64,000 bases of DNA from Nocardioidaceae bacterium. GTDB taxonomy: Bacteria; Actinomycetota; Actinomycetes; Propionibacteriales; Nocardioidaceae. The position numbers were made by a program, and so were the translations under genes. Below are positions 1-9,150 of this stretch, piece by piece. The stretch is from contig JAURVT010000032.1 in the NCBI GenBank assembly GCA_030655315.1, positions 61,359 to 125,358 of the forward strand. The letters run 5' to 3'. The notes below the pieces were generated by a model. That model saw only the letters and a list, made by a program, of their open reading frames with translations. It had not been told where the DNA came from and ran no database searches. The stretch's first letter is position 1, and each line of letters starts with the position of its first letter.

Positions 1-780
1 CCGCGTGTCGGGAACCGGGACGGGCGCCGGGGTCGGCGTCGGGGTGGGCGTCGGCGTCGGGGTGGGCGTCGGCGTCGGGGTGGGCGTCGGCGTGGGCGTG
101 GGGGGCGGCGTGCTCGGGTCCGGCAGCTCGGACACCCCGCGAGGCGTGTAGGGCACCTGGACCGGCCCACTGGCCGAAGAGGAGAGGTAGGCCCAGGCGT
201 CGACGCCGCCCTCGCCGGTGATTGCCTCAGCGGAACGGTCGACGTACTCCTGCTGCCAGCCCGGCTTGGTGGTGCCCTCGCGCCAGGCCCGCACCTGGAG
301 CTTGGGGTCGTCGTCACCGGTGACCCGGCTCTCCAGGCGCAGGATGTCGCCCGTGGCGACCGCGCCTCCGGTCGGCACGCTGAGCAGGAGGGTGTCCCGC
401 CCGCCACGCTGACGGCTGAACCCGACGAACAACCGGCCCCCGGGTGCGACCCGGGCCCGGGCGCGATAGGCCGTGGCCCCGTCGCTTCGCAGCTTGGTGC
501 CGAACCAGACACCGTCGCCGCTGACCGCGGGGACCGTGAAGGACATCGCAGCGTCGGTGTCGCCCAGATCGCCCTTCTGCACCACGGCGGTGGCGGTGGT
601 CCCCGGAGTCAGGGAGAAGGACGGGCCGCCGGTGCCGGCGGTCGCCGACGACAGGGCACCGGCGCCGAGCGCCAGCGTGCCGAAAAGGGCGAGAAGTCGG
701 GTGCGGTGACCGGAGCGGGGACGACGCACGCCGCCCGCTCGATGGGACTGGGCGACGCTCTGCTGGGGGTCGTGCTGCAT
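1..780 (-). CDS. Secreted protein, cut off by the left window edge
   Basis: The frame stays open from 780 to the window edge, so only the first 260 residues are visible. An Arg-rich N-terminus (1-28) is followed by a hydrophobic stretch (about 29-48) and an SSATA|G-like cleavage site, so it is probably exported. Residues ~52-215 form a beta-rich domain that is clearly related to the C-terminal domain of the 9151-13860 protein (shared pattern: YRARARV, a Leu-rich strand, RAW/RVW, a WQ pair). After that comes a Pro-Thr alternating linker (~224-250) leading to an unseen domain. The start is supported by GAGGAAG 7 nt upstream. The function is unknown; a surface or matrix protein of the neighbouring polysaccharide locus is an inference. 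Confidence 0.8.
   Translation of the reverse strand, partial: MQHDPQQSVAQSHRAGGVRRPRSGHRTRLLALFGTLALGAGALSSATAGTGGPSFSLTPGTTATAVVQKGDLGDTDAAMSFTVPAVSGDGVWFGTKLRSDGATAYRARARVAPGGRLFVGFSRQRGGRDTLLLSVPTGGAVATGDILRLESRVTGDDDPKLQVRAWREGTTKPGWQQEYVDRSAEAITGEGGVDAWAYLSSSASGPVQVPYTPRGVSELPDPSTPPPTPTPTPTPTPTPTPTPTPTPTPTPAPVPVPDTR
31..110 (-). repeat. Pro-Thr-encoding tandem repeat
   Basis: Short tandem units (GGCGTCGGGGTGGGCGTC and variants) encode an alternating Pro-Thr linker in the truncated secreted protein. Such tracts change length by slippage. Confidence 0.85.
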
Positions 781-1091
781 ACCGTGTCTTCCTCGAGTGG
801 GGTGAGCTCACGACACCGTCCACGTGGCCGGCACCGCTCCCCCCGAGGAACTTCGACGAACCATACCGGCGCATCTCCACCACGCCAGCAGCGGTCACAC
901 GGCTCACACCAGGACTACCCAGTATGAGGGAGACTTCGCTCGTCAGGCTGTCTGAGACCGCCTCTTTGGGTGATTAGTCCTCGGCGACAGGGGCCGTCAA
1001 CTCGCCGAAGCGGAGTACGAGAGCCGTGCTCGACGGCTACGCTGGCGGGGTCGCGCCGCCAGTCCTCACCCGCTCGGAGAGCCCAACCCCC
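781..1091. other. Divergent intergenic region, 311 bp
   Basis: This separates the truncated secreted gene (leftward) from the DUF4352-like gene (rightward). No convincing gene is seen. TACGCT at 1038-1043 is a possible -10 for the rightward gene (about 42 nt leader). CATACT on the minus strand, read from 925-930, is a weak candidate for the leftward one. Neither has a clear -35. Confidence 0.4.
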
Positions 1092-1754
1092 ATGAACCCA
1101 GACGACCCGACCGAGGGCCACCGCCCCTGGTGGCGCCGTCCTGCGTTACTGGGCGGGGTGGCCGTCGTCGTGGTCGCCATCGCCGTCTGGGCCGCGGTCG
1201 TGTCCGGCTCCGACGACGACGGGGCGTCGCCCACCGCGTCTGCGACGCCCCCGAGCACCGTGACGCCGTCGACGATGGCGCCCGAGACATCGTTGGCCCC
1301 GGCTCCGACCGAGGCTCCGGCCCCGACCGAGACCGTCCCGACGCCCACGGAGCAGCCGTCGGTCACGGCCGACCTCGACCAGGCCGGCGACCTCGGCAAC
1401 GGAGTTCAGGTGAGCGTCACGCGCACCCAGGCCGTCGAGGGCGTCGCGCGCGGCGTCGGAGAGGTCAGTGGTCCCGCGCTGCGCGTGACGATCGAGGTGC
1501 AGAACGATTCGAAAGACACCGTCGAGCTCCGCGAGGCCCTGGCCACGGTGAGCTACGGCGACGACCAGACGCCGGCCGCCGACCTCAGCGGGCCAGGCGC
1601 CCGGGCGATGCCCACCTCGGTCACCGCGGGCGAGTCGGCGAGCGGACGGTACGTGTTCAGCGTCCCCACCGACGAACGCGACGACGTGCAGGTCCGCTTC
1701 ACCTACACCACCGACGCACCGGCCGTCATCTTCTCGGGCCCGGCGAGGGGATGA
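1092..1754 (+). CDS. Membrane-anchored extracytoplasmic protein, DUF4352-like
   Basis: This is a 220-residue protein with one membrane segment (about 19-40), a low-complexity Ala/Pro/Thr linker (~45-90) and a beta-sandwich-like C-terminal domain. The pattern (a VTIEVQNDS strand, then a closing VRFTY strand) resembles the telokin-like DUF4352 fold of actinobacterial lipoproteins and membrane proteins. The start at 1092 puts a charged tail before the membrane segment; a GGAGA lies 11 nt upstream. An in-frame ATG or GTG further upstream would add 22 residues and is less likely. It ends 4 bp before the tyrosine autokinase, so the two are probably co-transcribed. No enzymatic motif is visible; a surface-sensing or assembly role is a guess. 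Confidence 0.75.
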   Translation: MNPDDPTEGHRPWWRRPALLGGVAVVVVAIAVWAAVVSGSDDDGASPTASATPPSTVTPSTMAPETSLAPAPTEAPAPTETVPTPTEQPSVTADLDQAGDLGNGVQVSVTRTQAVEGVARGVGEVSGPALRVTIEVQNDSKDTVELREALATVSYGDDQTPAADLSGPGARAMPTSVTAGESASGRYVFSVPTDERDDVQVRFTYTTDAPAVIFSGPARG

Positions 1755-1758
1755 CCTG

Positions 1759-3174
1759 ATGGGACCGACCGACGGACCACGACCGCGACGGGCACCTGCG
1801 GCGACGCACGCGGGCTCCAGCCTCACCGACCTGCGCGACCACCTGTCCGCGGTGGGCCGCTTCTGGCGCTCGGCCTCGGCCTGCGTGGTCGTGTGCGTAG
1901 CCCTCGCCCTGGTCCTGACCTGGCGTGCCGAGCCCCAGTACCAGACCTCCACCACCTTCTTCGCCTCCTCCGCCACCCAAGGGGACAGCTCGGCACTCCA
2001 GGCCGACGAGTTCGCCCAACGACGCGTCAACTCCTACGTGGGCGTCGTCCGCAGCGAGCGCATGGCCCGCGAGGTCATCGCCGACACAGGCCTCGAGCTC
2101 AGCCCGGCCACGGTCATCAGCAAGATCCAGGCCTCCGTCGATCCCGACACCGTCCTGCTGAACGTGCAGGTCATCGACAGCTCTCGCGAGCGCTCGCTCG
2201 CGATCGCACGAGCCATCACCGCGAACCTGGGCCGGACGATCGCCGACCTCGACAGCGGTCAAGACAGTGCCACCGTGCAGCTGCAGGACATCTCCGGGCC
2301 CACGGTGGCTGCCGAACCAGTGTCGCCGCGGCCCGTCCTCAACCTGGCCGTCGGCCTCCTCCTGGGACTGGTGCTGGCCATCGGGCAGGCCATCGTCCGC
2401 CAGCAGCTCGACACCACCCTGCGCACGCGCGAGGAACTCGTCGCCGCGACCCGGCACCCCGTGCTGGGCCTCGTGAATCGCGATCCCGGGTTTCGCCGCA
2501 CCCCCGTCCTCGTCTCGGGCTCTGCGCACTCACGGCGCGCCGAGAGCTTCCGCCAGCTCCGCACCGGCCTGCGCTTCATCGACGCCGCCGAGAAGCTCGA
2601 GGTGCTGGTCGTCACCTCGTCGGTCGAGAGCGAGGGCAAGACCACCACGGCGACCAACCTGGCGGTCAGCTTCGCCGAGGCCGGGTACCAGGTCCTGCTC
2701 GTCGACGGCGACCTGCGCAAGCCCAAGCTGGAGGACTACCTCGACCTCGAGGCCTCTGCGGGCCTGACCAGCATCCTCATCGGCGAGGCCGAGTTCGACG
2801 ACGTCGCCCAGGAGTGGGGGGAGTACGGGCTGCAGGTCCTTGCGTGCGGTCCTGTGCCACCCAACCCCTCCGAGCTTCTCGGCAGCTCGGGCATGGAGAA
2901 GCTCCTGGCCGAGCTGCGGTCGCGCTTCGAGCTGATCATCATCGACAGCCCGCCCCTGCTACCGGTCACCGACGCCGCCATCCTTTCCACCTACGCCACG
3001 GGTGCCATCCTCGTGGTGCGCCACGGCTCCACCCGCCGCGACCACGTCCAGCGCTCGGTCGAGTCGCTCGAGTCGGTGGACGCGCACCTGCTGGGGTCGG
3101 TGCTGACGATGGCACCCGACGTCCGCCGCGACCGCCAGCCGGCCTACTACCGCGAGACGGGCCCAGGTCACTGA
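1759..3174 (+). CDS. Polysaccharide co-polymerase / BY-type tyrosine autokinase
   Basis: A 471-residue fusion of a Wzz-like chain-length domain and a bacterial tyrosine kinase of the CpsD/CapB type. Two membrane segments (about 38-55 and 193-214, the second after a Pro-rich stretch) bracket an extracytoplasmic loop. The cytoplasmic domain has Walker A (SVESEGKTT, ~288-296), Walker A' (VLLVDGDLRKP, ~312-322) and Walker B (LIIIDSPP, ~393-400). The C-terminus has only one Tyr pair (PAYYRE) rather than the usual Tyr cluster. In this family, phosphorylation cycles control polymer export and length, opposed by a low-molecular-weight phosphatase such as the one at 15643-16251. It follows the DUF4352-like gene by 4 bp and precedes the polymerase gene. 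Confidence 0.93.
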   Translation: MGPTDGPRPRRAPAATHAGSSLTDLRDHLSAVGRFWRSASACVVVCVALALVLTWRAEPQYQTSTTFFASSATQGDSSALQADEFAQRRVNSYVGVVRSERMAREVIADTGLELSPATVISKIQASVDPDTVLLNVQVIDSSRERSLAIARAITANLGRTIADLDSGQDSATVQLQDISGPTVAAEPVSPRPVLNLAVGLLLGLVLAIGQAIVRQQLDTTLRTREELVAATRHPVLGLVNRDPGFRRTPVLVSGSAHSRRAESFRQLRTGLRFIDAAEKLEVLVVTSSVESEGKTTTATNLAVSFAEAGYQVLLVDGDLRKPKLEDYLDLEASAGLTSILIGEAEFDDVAQEWGEYGLQVLACGPVPPNPSELLGSSGMEKLLAELRSRFELIIIDSPPLLPVTDAAILSTYATGAILVVRHGSTRRDHVQRSVESLESVDAHLLGSVLTMAPDVRRDRQPAYYRETGPGH

Positions 3175-3204
3175 CATGGGCTCCACCACGGGCCGCGAGC
3201 GTCG

Positions 3205-4503
3205 ATGAGCTTCCAGCTGATCGCGTGGATCATGCTCTGCTCCGGTCTCGTCGTGGTCACGCGGAACCGGCCGGTGCTGACGGTGTCCGCGGCCCTCGCC
3301 GTCTGGTTCCTCGTCCCCGCGTACGCCGCGCAGCGGGTCACCGGCGTGGACGGCGGCGTGCTGGGCCTGCACCCCGCGACGTGGATCCTGCTGGTCGCGC
3401 TCGGCGTGCACCTCCTGGTGTCGCCCCGGCAGATGTCCTCTCCCGTCGCCGCCCATCCCTACGTCGTGCTCGCGGTCGTCCTGCTCGTGGCCGTCGGGGC
3501 CGCGACCAGCGTTCTCACCGGGAGCGGTGGCCTGGCCCTGCTGGCCGACCAGGTCGTCGGTCCCGTGGGCGCGTTCTGGCTGGTGCTCGCCTTCGCCGGG
3601 CACCGGGACCTCCTCCTGCTGCGCGGCGCCGTGCTCGGGCTGGTCGCCCTCCAGTGTCTGCTGGCCCTGGCACAGTGGCGCCTCGGGTCCCTCATCTTCT
3701 TCACCGCCGACGCTCAGGTGCTCTACTGGTTCGATCCGCTGACGTTCACCCGCTGGATGGGCACCACAGACAGCCCGCTCGTGATGTCGCTCGCGATCTG
3801 CGCCGCCACGCCCCTGCTCGCCGGACTGCAGCGGCACAGCATCCGCTTCGCGCTCATGGGCTTGTTCCTGGGCGGTTGCCTGGTGGCGCAGTCCCGGACC
3901 GGGGCGGCGCTGATGGTGCTCCTCGTCCTGTGGGTGCTCCTGCGCACGCAGATGTCGGTGGTGCTGCGGCTCGGCTACGTGATGCTGATGGCTCTTGCCG
4001 GGGGCGTGGTGGTCCGGTCCGCTCTCGCCTCCGGCATCAACGACCGGGTGTCCGACGACTCGGGATCGGCCCAGGCACGCGGGCAGGCCATCGAGTTCTT
4101 CGTGTCGCACTGGTCCAACTACGCGGCGGTCGGTCACGGCCTCACGTCAAGCTACGACATCGCGACGCTGGCCGGCCTCATCACGAGCCTCGAGAGCTCG
4201 TACCTGATGTACGCGGTCGACTGCGGCATCGTCGCCGCCACCCTCTACTTCGGGGCGCAGGGGGCGCTGATCCTGCGCCACGGCGTCGGCGCCCGGCCCT
4301 TGGGGGTCGGGCTGGCCGCGCTCGTCGCCTGCACGCTGCAGCACACGTTCAGCGGTGTCGCGACCGCCAACCTCGTCGGCACCCTCACCTGGGTGCTCCT
4401 CGCGATGACGGTGGCCGGCCGGGCCGTCGACCCCGACGTCGCCGAGCCCGTCGGGACGGCCGAGCCCGCCGAGACCGCCCCCGTCACCGCCGCACGATCG
4501 TGA
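3205..4503 (+). CDS. O-antigen ligase/polymerase-like membrane protein (Wzy-type)
   Basis: This is a 432-residue polytopic protein with about ten hydrophobic helices and a large loop in the second half. The arrangement (loop with RARGQ/SHWSNY, GHGLTSSYDIATL, ESSYLMYAVDCG) is typical of the O-antigen ligase / Wzy polymerase family, which joins lipid-linked repeat units on the outer face of the membrane. The C-terminus is an Ala/Glu/Pro-rich cytoplasmic tail. It lies 30 bp after the tyrosine autokinase. The family assignment is good; whether it polymerises or ligates cannot be told from sequence. Confidence 0.8.
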   Translation: MSFQLIAWIMLCSGLVVVTRNRPVLTVSAALAVWFLVPAYAAQRVTGVDGGVLGLHPATWILLVALGVHLLVSPRQMSSPVAAHPYVVLAVVLLVAVGAATSVLTGSGGLALLADQVVGPVGAFWLVLAFAGHRDLLLLRGAVLGLVALQCLLALAQWRLGSLIFFTADAQVLYWFDPLTFTRWMGTTDSPLVMSLAICAATPLLAGLQRHSIRFALMGLFLGGCLVAQSRTGAALMVLLVLWVLLRTQMSVVLRLGYVMLMALAGGVVVRSALASGINDRVSDDSGSAQARGQAIEFFVSHWSNYAAVGHGLTSSYDIATLAGLITSLESSYLMYAVDCGIVAATLYFGAQGALILRHGVGARPLGVGLAALVACTLQHTFSGVATANLVGTLTWVLLAMTVAGRAVDPDVAEPVGTAEPAETAPVTAARS

Positions 4504-4621
4504 CCCTGCCGACGTCGCGACGCGTCAGCGACCTCCCCATGCCGGCTCGGGATACCGTGCACTGCCCGTCCGGGCCGCCGATCCCGGCGACGCCCACCCA
4601 CCAGACCCGAGGAGACCACCG

Positions 4622-5392
4622 ATGTCGGACGTGAGGGCGCGCCTCGGCAGCGCCGGGCTCCAGGCCTACCGCGGGTGGAAGCTCTACATCGAGCCCGAGC
4701 GCCTGCGCATGCGCAAGGTCGTCCGCACCTGGCTGTCACGCTGCGCCCCCGCGAGCGTGGTGCTCGAGGTCGGTGCGGGCACCGGTTTCATGGAGCCCGT
4801 CGTCAAGGACGCAATCCGTGACGCCGTCTACATCGGCGGCGACATCGCCCCCACCGAGCGCTCCGGGCTCGTCTTCGACGCCACCGCCATGCCCTTCGGC
4901 TCGTCCACCGTCGACATCGTGCTCGCCGTCGAGGTGCTCGAGCACATGGCCAGCCCGGAGTCGATGCTGGCCGAAGCCGCCCGGGTCCTGCGGCCGGGGG
5001 GCCACCTGATCGTCACGGTGCCGTTCATGTTCGGCGTCCACGACTTCCACGACTACTACCGCTACACACCTCTGGGGCTCGAGGAGCTCCTCGGCCGGCA
5101 CGACCTGGAGCTGACCGAGACCAAGGTGCGCGGCGGCACCTTCGTCGCGTCCACAGGTCTGCTCCGGAACCTGATCCTGAACTCGATCGTGGGCAAGCCC
5201 CGCGACTGGCGCGCCCAGGGACGCGACAAGAAGATCCGCTGGCTGGTGTCGACCGTCGTGCTCACCCCCTGGACCCTGGTGACGTGGGTGGCGCTCGGTC
5301 TCGATTCCGTGCTCGACCGTCACACGGTGAGCCCACCGGGCTACTTCTTCTGGTGCACGCGGACCGACCGGCTGATCGACGACGCGGCGTGA
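4622..5392 (+). CDS. Class I SAM-dependent methyltransferase
   Basis: 256 residues. Motif I VLEVGAGTGF (~45-54), an acidic residue after strand 2 (GGDIAP), motif II around VDIVLAVEVLEHM and motif III RPGGHLIVTVPF place it in the Methyltransf_11 group. An Asp/Tyr-rich segment (VHDFHDYYRYTP) follows, as in polysaccharide or lipid-linked sugar methyltransferases. The C-terminus is hydrophobic (about 205-230) and could be membrane-associated. Its TGA overlaps the GTG of the next glycosyltransferase (GTGA), so the two are translationally coupled. Substrate unknown; decoration of the locus polysaccharide is inferred from context. Confidence 0.85.
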   Translation: MSDVRARLGSAGLQAYRGWKLYIEPERLRMRKVVRTWLSRCAPASVVLEVGAGTGFMEPVVKDAIRDAVYIGGDIAPTERSGLVFDATAMPFGSSTVDIVLAVEVLEHMASPESMLAEAARVLRPGGHLIVTVPFMFGVHDFHDYYRYTPLGLEELLGRHDLELTETKVRGGTFVASTGLLRNLILNSIVGKPRDWRAQGRDKKIRWLVSTVVLTPWTLVTWVALGLDSVLDRHTVSPPGYFFWCTRTDRLIDDAA

Positions 5393-6324
5393 CGGCCGGA
5401 CCCGACGGTCTCGTCTCGGTGGTCGTCCTGACCTTCCGCCGCAACGACGACCTGCTGGCTCTCCTGCCCCGCCTCGACGAGCAGATCGCTGCCGTCGCGC
5501 CCACCACCGTCGAGGTCGTCGTCGTGGACAACGACCCTGACGGCGGCGCCGCGTCGGCAGTCGAGGCCTCCGGGTCGCCGTCCACCCGGTACGTGCACGA
5601 GCCGTTGCCGGGCATCACCCACGCCCGCAACCGCGCGCTCGACGAGGCCGCTTCGTCGCGGCTGCTCGTGTTCATCGACGACGACGAGCTGCCGGGCGAC
5701 ACCTGGCTGGCCTCGATGCTCCAGACGCACCGCCGGACCGGGGCGGCGGGTGTCGCCGGGCTCGTCGTGCCGCGCTACGAGGCGACGCCGGAGCCATGGA
5801 TCGAGGCCGGTGGGTTCTTCGTCCGGCAGGACCACGCCGAGGGCCGGGTCATGCCCGCAGCTGGGTCGGGCAACCTGCTCCTCGACCTGGACCAGGTGCG
5901 CTCCCTCGGCCTGCGCTTCGACGAGCGGTTCGGCCTGACCGGTGGCTCGGACCACCTCTTCACGCGCGACCTGGTCCGGCGGGGCGGACGCATCGTGTGG
6001 TCCACAGGAGCCTGGGTGACCGATGTCGTCCCCGCGACACGGAGCACGCGCGCCTGGGTGCTGCAGCGCCAGTTCCGCGTCGGCAACACCTGGAGCCGCG
6101 CCGCGCTCGTCCTCGCCGACCCGGGTGTCGACCGGTCCGCCGAGCGGATCAGGCTGTCCGCCCGCGGCACCGCACGGGTGCTCGTCGGTGGAGCGCGCCT
6201 CCTCGTGGGACGGGCGCTCGGCTCGCAGCGCCACCACGCCCGAGGCAGCAAGACCTTCCACCGCGGACGCGGCATGGTCAGCGGGGCCTGGGGCGGGACC
6301 TTCGAGGAGTACCGACGTCCCTGA
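5389..6324 (+). CDS. Glycosyltransferase family 2
   Basis: 311 residues with a GT-A fold: the nucleotide-binding start VSVVVLTFRRND, VVVDNDPDGG, the family-typical ITHARNRALDEA, and DDDELPGDTWL carrying the metal-binding acidic triad. A later GGSDHLFTRDLVRRGG supplies the acceptor-side acidic residues. Start GTG at 5389 overlaps the stop of the methyltransferase (GTGA). It adds a sugar to the lipid-linked repeat unit, presumably on the cytoplasmic side. It ends only 6 bp from the convergent gene at 6331, with no room for a terminator between them. Confidence 0.9.
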   Translation: MTAGPDGLVSVVVLTFRRNDDLLALLPRLDEQIAAVAPTTVEVVVVDNDPDGGAASAVEASGSPSTRYVHEPLPGITHARNRALDEAASSRLLVFIDDDELPGDTWLASMLQTHRRTGAAGVAGLVVPRYEATPEPWIEAGGFFVRQDHAEGRVMPAAGSGNLLLDLDQVRSLGLRFDERFGLTGGSDHLFTRDLVRRGGRIVWSTGAWVTDVVPATRSTRAWVLQRQFRVGNTWSRAALVLADPGVDRSAERIRLSARGTARVLVGGARLLVGRALGSQRHHARGSKTFHRGRGMVSGAWGGTFEEYRRP

Positions 6325-6330
6325 CGTGGT

Positions 6331-7260
6331 TCAACGACCGCCGTGCTCCCGCGCGGCCCGGGCGAGACGTGCGACGTCGTCGGCGTCGTACAGTCGAGCG
6401 ACCACCTGGTCGTTGCCGCCACCGGCACCGAGGTTCTCGACCACGAGCGACGTGGCCTGGCTGCCTGGCACGACGGCGTACTGGCGAGGGCGCGCCGACA
6501 CCTGCCGCACCGGCGTGCCCACCTGGAGCGCGACCCAGTGCAACCAGAGGTCGTCCGCGCGCGGCGCGACCTGCTGGAAGGCCGTCCCCCGGCGGGCAAG
6601 CTCGTCCAGCAGCGACGGTGGGTACACCACCCCGGAGACGCCGGTGGCGAAGCGGGTGGCGCTCGTGACGGTGTCAGTGCACCGCGGCCAGCGATCGTAG
6701 GGCAGCAGCCGCCCCTCGGCGACCGCGACGACACTCGCCCGGAAGCACGACACCACGTCAGGCCGCTCGGTGTGCGCGGCGACCAGGCCGAGGAGCCACC
6801 TCGGCGGGTAGAGGACGTCGTCGTCGGCGGTGACCAGCGGGAGGTCGTGGCGCGACCTGGACGCGGCGTAGGGGTAGTACTTCTTGTGCGGTCCGTAGTC
6901 GGGGGTCGGACGGATCTCCAGACCCCGGCGGACCAGACGCCTGAGCGCACGCGGCGGTCGGGCGAGCGCCGCGGGCTCGTCGAGCCACAGGACGAGCCGC
7001 TGCGGGCGCGTGACGCCCCAGGCGATGCTCTCGATCGTCCAGGCGACGGTCGCGAGCCTCGCGCCGTAGGTCGTGAGCGAGACCGCCACCGGGGCGTCCC
7101 CCGTCACCGGGCGCCGCGACCAACGGTTGGACGCCCGGAGCGGCAGCACCCACATCTGCGCCAGGAGGCGCCGCGCGTGCCTGCGGCTCGTGCGCACCGC
7201 GCGCCGGACTGCCGCCTCGAGCCGTCCGGCGGCGGACCGCCCTGTTCCCTCATGGTCCAC
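6331..7260 (-). CDS. Putative glycosyltransferase (SLTTY / DDD type)
   Basis: 309 residues. The order VAVSLTTYGARL, IAWGVTRPQRLVLWLDE, PHKKYYPY, LPLVTADDDVLYP, a Val/Ser-Gly-Val-Tyr segment and ADDLWLHW fits a bacterial group of GT-A-like transferases found in polysaccharide loci; TADDD would be the DxD-type metal site and ADD the second acidic pair. The first ~35 residues are Arg-rich and basic. Start GTG at 7260 has GAGGAG 7 nt upstream. It lies downstream of the flippase gene on the same strand with a 30-bp gap, so it is probably in the same transcript. Linkage specificity is unknown. Confidence 0.65.
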   Translation of the reverse strand: MDHEGTGRSAAGRLEAAVRRAVRTSRRHARRLLAQMWVLPLRASNRWSRRPVTGDAPVAVSLTTYGARLATVAWTIESIAWGVTRPQRLVLWLDEPAALARPPRALRRLVRRGLEIRPTPDYGPHKKYYPYAASRSRHDLPLVTADDDVLYPPRWLLGLVAAHTERPDVVSCFRASVVAVAEGRLLPYDRWPRCTDTVTSATRFATGVSGVVYPPSLLDELARRGTAFQQVAPRADDLWLHWVALQVGTPVRQVSARPRQYAVVPGSQATSLVVENLGAGGGNDQVVARLYDADDVARLARAAREHGGR

Positions 7261-7290
7261 GGAGGTTCTCCTCGGGTTGGGTCGTCGGGA

Positions 7291-8769
7291 TCAGGCGGCG
7301 GCGCGCGGAGCGCGCCCCGCGAGGGACTGCAGGAAGACGGTGGTCCGGCGCAGCGCCGCCCGGTGCATGAGCCGGAGCACCGCGAGGGCGACCAGAACGT
7401 AGCCGGCCGATCCCACGAGGAGGTGCGCGAGGTCCACGAGGGGCAGCAGCCCAACGCCCAGGTACGCGGCCGCACCCCACAGGCAGGCATGCACGGGCGG
7501 CAGGAGCGTGCCCAGCTGGGCCGCCCACGACACCCCGGTGAGGCGGCGCTGGATGACCAGCAGCACGGGAACGAGCGCGAACCCGGCGGTCGCATACCCG
7601 AGCGCCACCCCCAGCAACCCGAACTGCAACCCGATGACGATGCCGGTCAGCTGCACCACGGTCGCGAGGATCTCGTAGCGCAGGTTGGTCCCGGCGGCAC
7701 CGGTGGCCCGCATCAGGGCGCCGGTCACGTAGAACACCGTCTCGCGTGCGCCCGCGACCGCCAGCACCGCGAGGATCGGAACGGTCGGCGCCCAGGAGGG
7801 GCCGAGCACCAGGGCCACGAGCTCAGGCGCGGCCACCGCCGCGAGCACCATCGGCAGGACCGCGGCCATCGCTAACGTCTCGGTGGCCCGCAGGAGGTTG
7901 GTCGCCAGCGAATCGCGGTCCGACGCGATCCGGGAGAAGGCAGGGAACAACACCCGGTTGACGGTTTGTCCGAGTAGCTGCACGGGGATCACGAGCACGC
8001 GGTAGGCCATCGAGTAGTACGACAGCGAGGTCACGCCGAGGAACCGGCCGACCAGGATGTTGTCGGCGTTGCGCGAGAAGAACGCCAGGCCGTTGACGCC
8101 GAAGATCCGCAGCCCATAAGGCAGCACGGTGCGCAGCGCCGCCAGGTCGAGGTTGGGTCGCGCCGCGCCCCCAGCCACCAGCAGGACCACGGCTAGCACC
8201 AGATCGGTGGCCAGGACCTGGCCGAGCATCGAGAAGTACCCGGCCCCCGACAAGGCCGCTGAGACCGCGACGCAGACGCCGAGCGTGGAGCCGAGGACGT
8301 CGGCCACGGCCACCGGCCGGAGCCTGATGGCGCGCATGAGCATCGCGCGTGGTGTGATCGCGACCGCCTTGAGCAGGAGGCCCGCCCCGAGCACGCGCAG
8401 CAGGGGCGTCAGGCCGTCGACGTCGAAGAAGTCGGCCAGCCACGGTGCGGCCACCCAGGTGAGCGCGCCCAGGACGATCCCGGACAGCAGGTTCACCGTC
8501 GTGACGGCCCCGACCGCGCGACGTCCGAGGTCGGGACGCTGGATCAGCGCCGACGCCAGGCCCTGGTCGAGCAGCAAGGTCGTGAGCGTGACGTAGACCG
8601 TGGCGACGCTGATGACGCCGTAGCTCGAGGGCCCGAGGATGCGGGCGAGGACGAGGGCGCCGGCCATCTGGCAGCCCTGCTTGGCCAGGATCGCCAGCGC
8701 GCTCCACCGGACCGCCTGTCGTGCACGCCCCCCGACCGCCTCGGGTGCGATCGGCTCCGTCCCTGGCAC
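7291..8769 (-). CDS. Oligosaccharide flippase (Wzx / MOP superfamily)
   Basis: About 492 residues with ~12-14 hydrophobic helices and the N-terminal signature of this group (LARILGPSSYGVISVATVY, then LLDQGLASALIQRPDL). This is the WzxC-like branch of the MOP exporters, which move lipid-linked repeat units across the membrane for Wzy-dependent assembly. Two in-frame GTG codons are possible starts, 8775 and 8769. The second is preferred because TACAGT (8776-8781) sits 6 nt upstream, as in the leaderless genes elsewhere in the window. It completes the Wzx-Wzy set with 3205-4503 and 16256-17707. Confidence 0.87.
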   Translation of the reverse strand: MPGTEPIAPEAVGGRARQAVRWSALAILAKQGCQMAGALVLARILGPSSYGVISVATVYVTLTTLLLDQGLASALIQRPDLGRRAVGAVTTVNLLSGIVLGALTWVAAPWLADFFDVDGLTPLLRVLGAGLLLKAVAITPRAMLMRAIRLRPVAVADVLGSTLGVCVAVSAALSGAGYFSMLGQVLATDLVLAVVLLVAGGAARPNLDLAALRTVLPYGLRIFGVNGLAFFSRNADNILVGRFLGVTSLSYYSMAYRVLVIPVQLLGQTVNRVLFPAFSRIASDRDSLATNLLRATETLAMAAVLPMVLAAVAAPELVALVLGPSWAPTVPILAVLAVAGARETVFYVTGALMRATGAAGTNLRYEILATVVQLTGIVIGLQFGLLGVALGYATAGFALVPVLLVIQRRLTGVSWAAQLGTLLPPVHACLWGAAAYLGVGLLPLVDLAHLLVGSAGYVLVALAVLRLMHRAALRRTTVFLQSLAGRAPRAAA

Positions 8770-8775
8770 CGGCAC

Positions 8776-8781
8776 ACTGTA
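8776..8781 (-). promoter_or_regulatory. Candidate -10 of a leaderless flippase transcript
   Basis: TACAGT on the minus strand, 6 nt before the GTG at 8769. Confidence 0.45.
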
Positions 8782-9150
8782 ACCGGGCCACCGGGCTGTC
8801 GGAGCCGATCGGTGATCGACGGCACGGCATGGCTTATCGGTACAATTCTACAAACCGAGGACGGGGTTGTAATGGCTCCCGTACATTGGTCAGTGCCGAG
8901 AAGACGGGGCGTCCATGGGGGGCGGATCCGAAGGGGTCTTCTCGGAGCTCGTGTGTTTCACAGGGTCGGCGGGCCCATGCAAGGACTCGGAGACTTGTGT
9001 GTTCCACCGCACCCCTGTGTCCCTGCTCGCCGATCAGTCGGCGACCCGCACCTCTGTCAAGCGCCAGCCTCGCGCCGCACGCCTCTCGAGCATGCCGTCG
9101 CACCCCGCATCAGCCGCCACCATCGCGTGGTCCGTATCGATGAGGCTCGT
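8776..9150. other. Divergent intergenic region, 375 bp
   Basis: No gene is supported here. The stretch around 8832-8860 is notably AT-richer than its surroundings and contains TACAAT (8841-8846), a good sigma-A-type -10 for the rightward secreted-protein gene. That would leave a 5' leader of roughly 300 nt. No riboswitch class was recognised in the leader. Confidence 0.45.

Noticed and set aside
314..907. A 197-codon open frame on the minus strand, antisense-frame to the secreted gene
   Set aside because: It is Arg/His-rich out-of-frame translation of high-GC coding DNA; the frame starting at 780 has a signal peptide, a domain and a ribosome-binding site.
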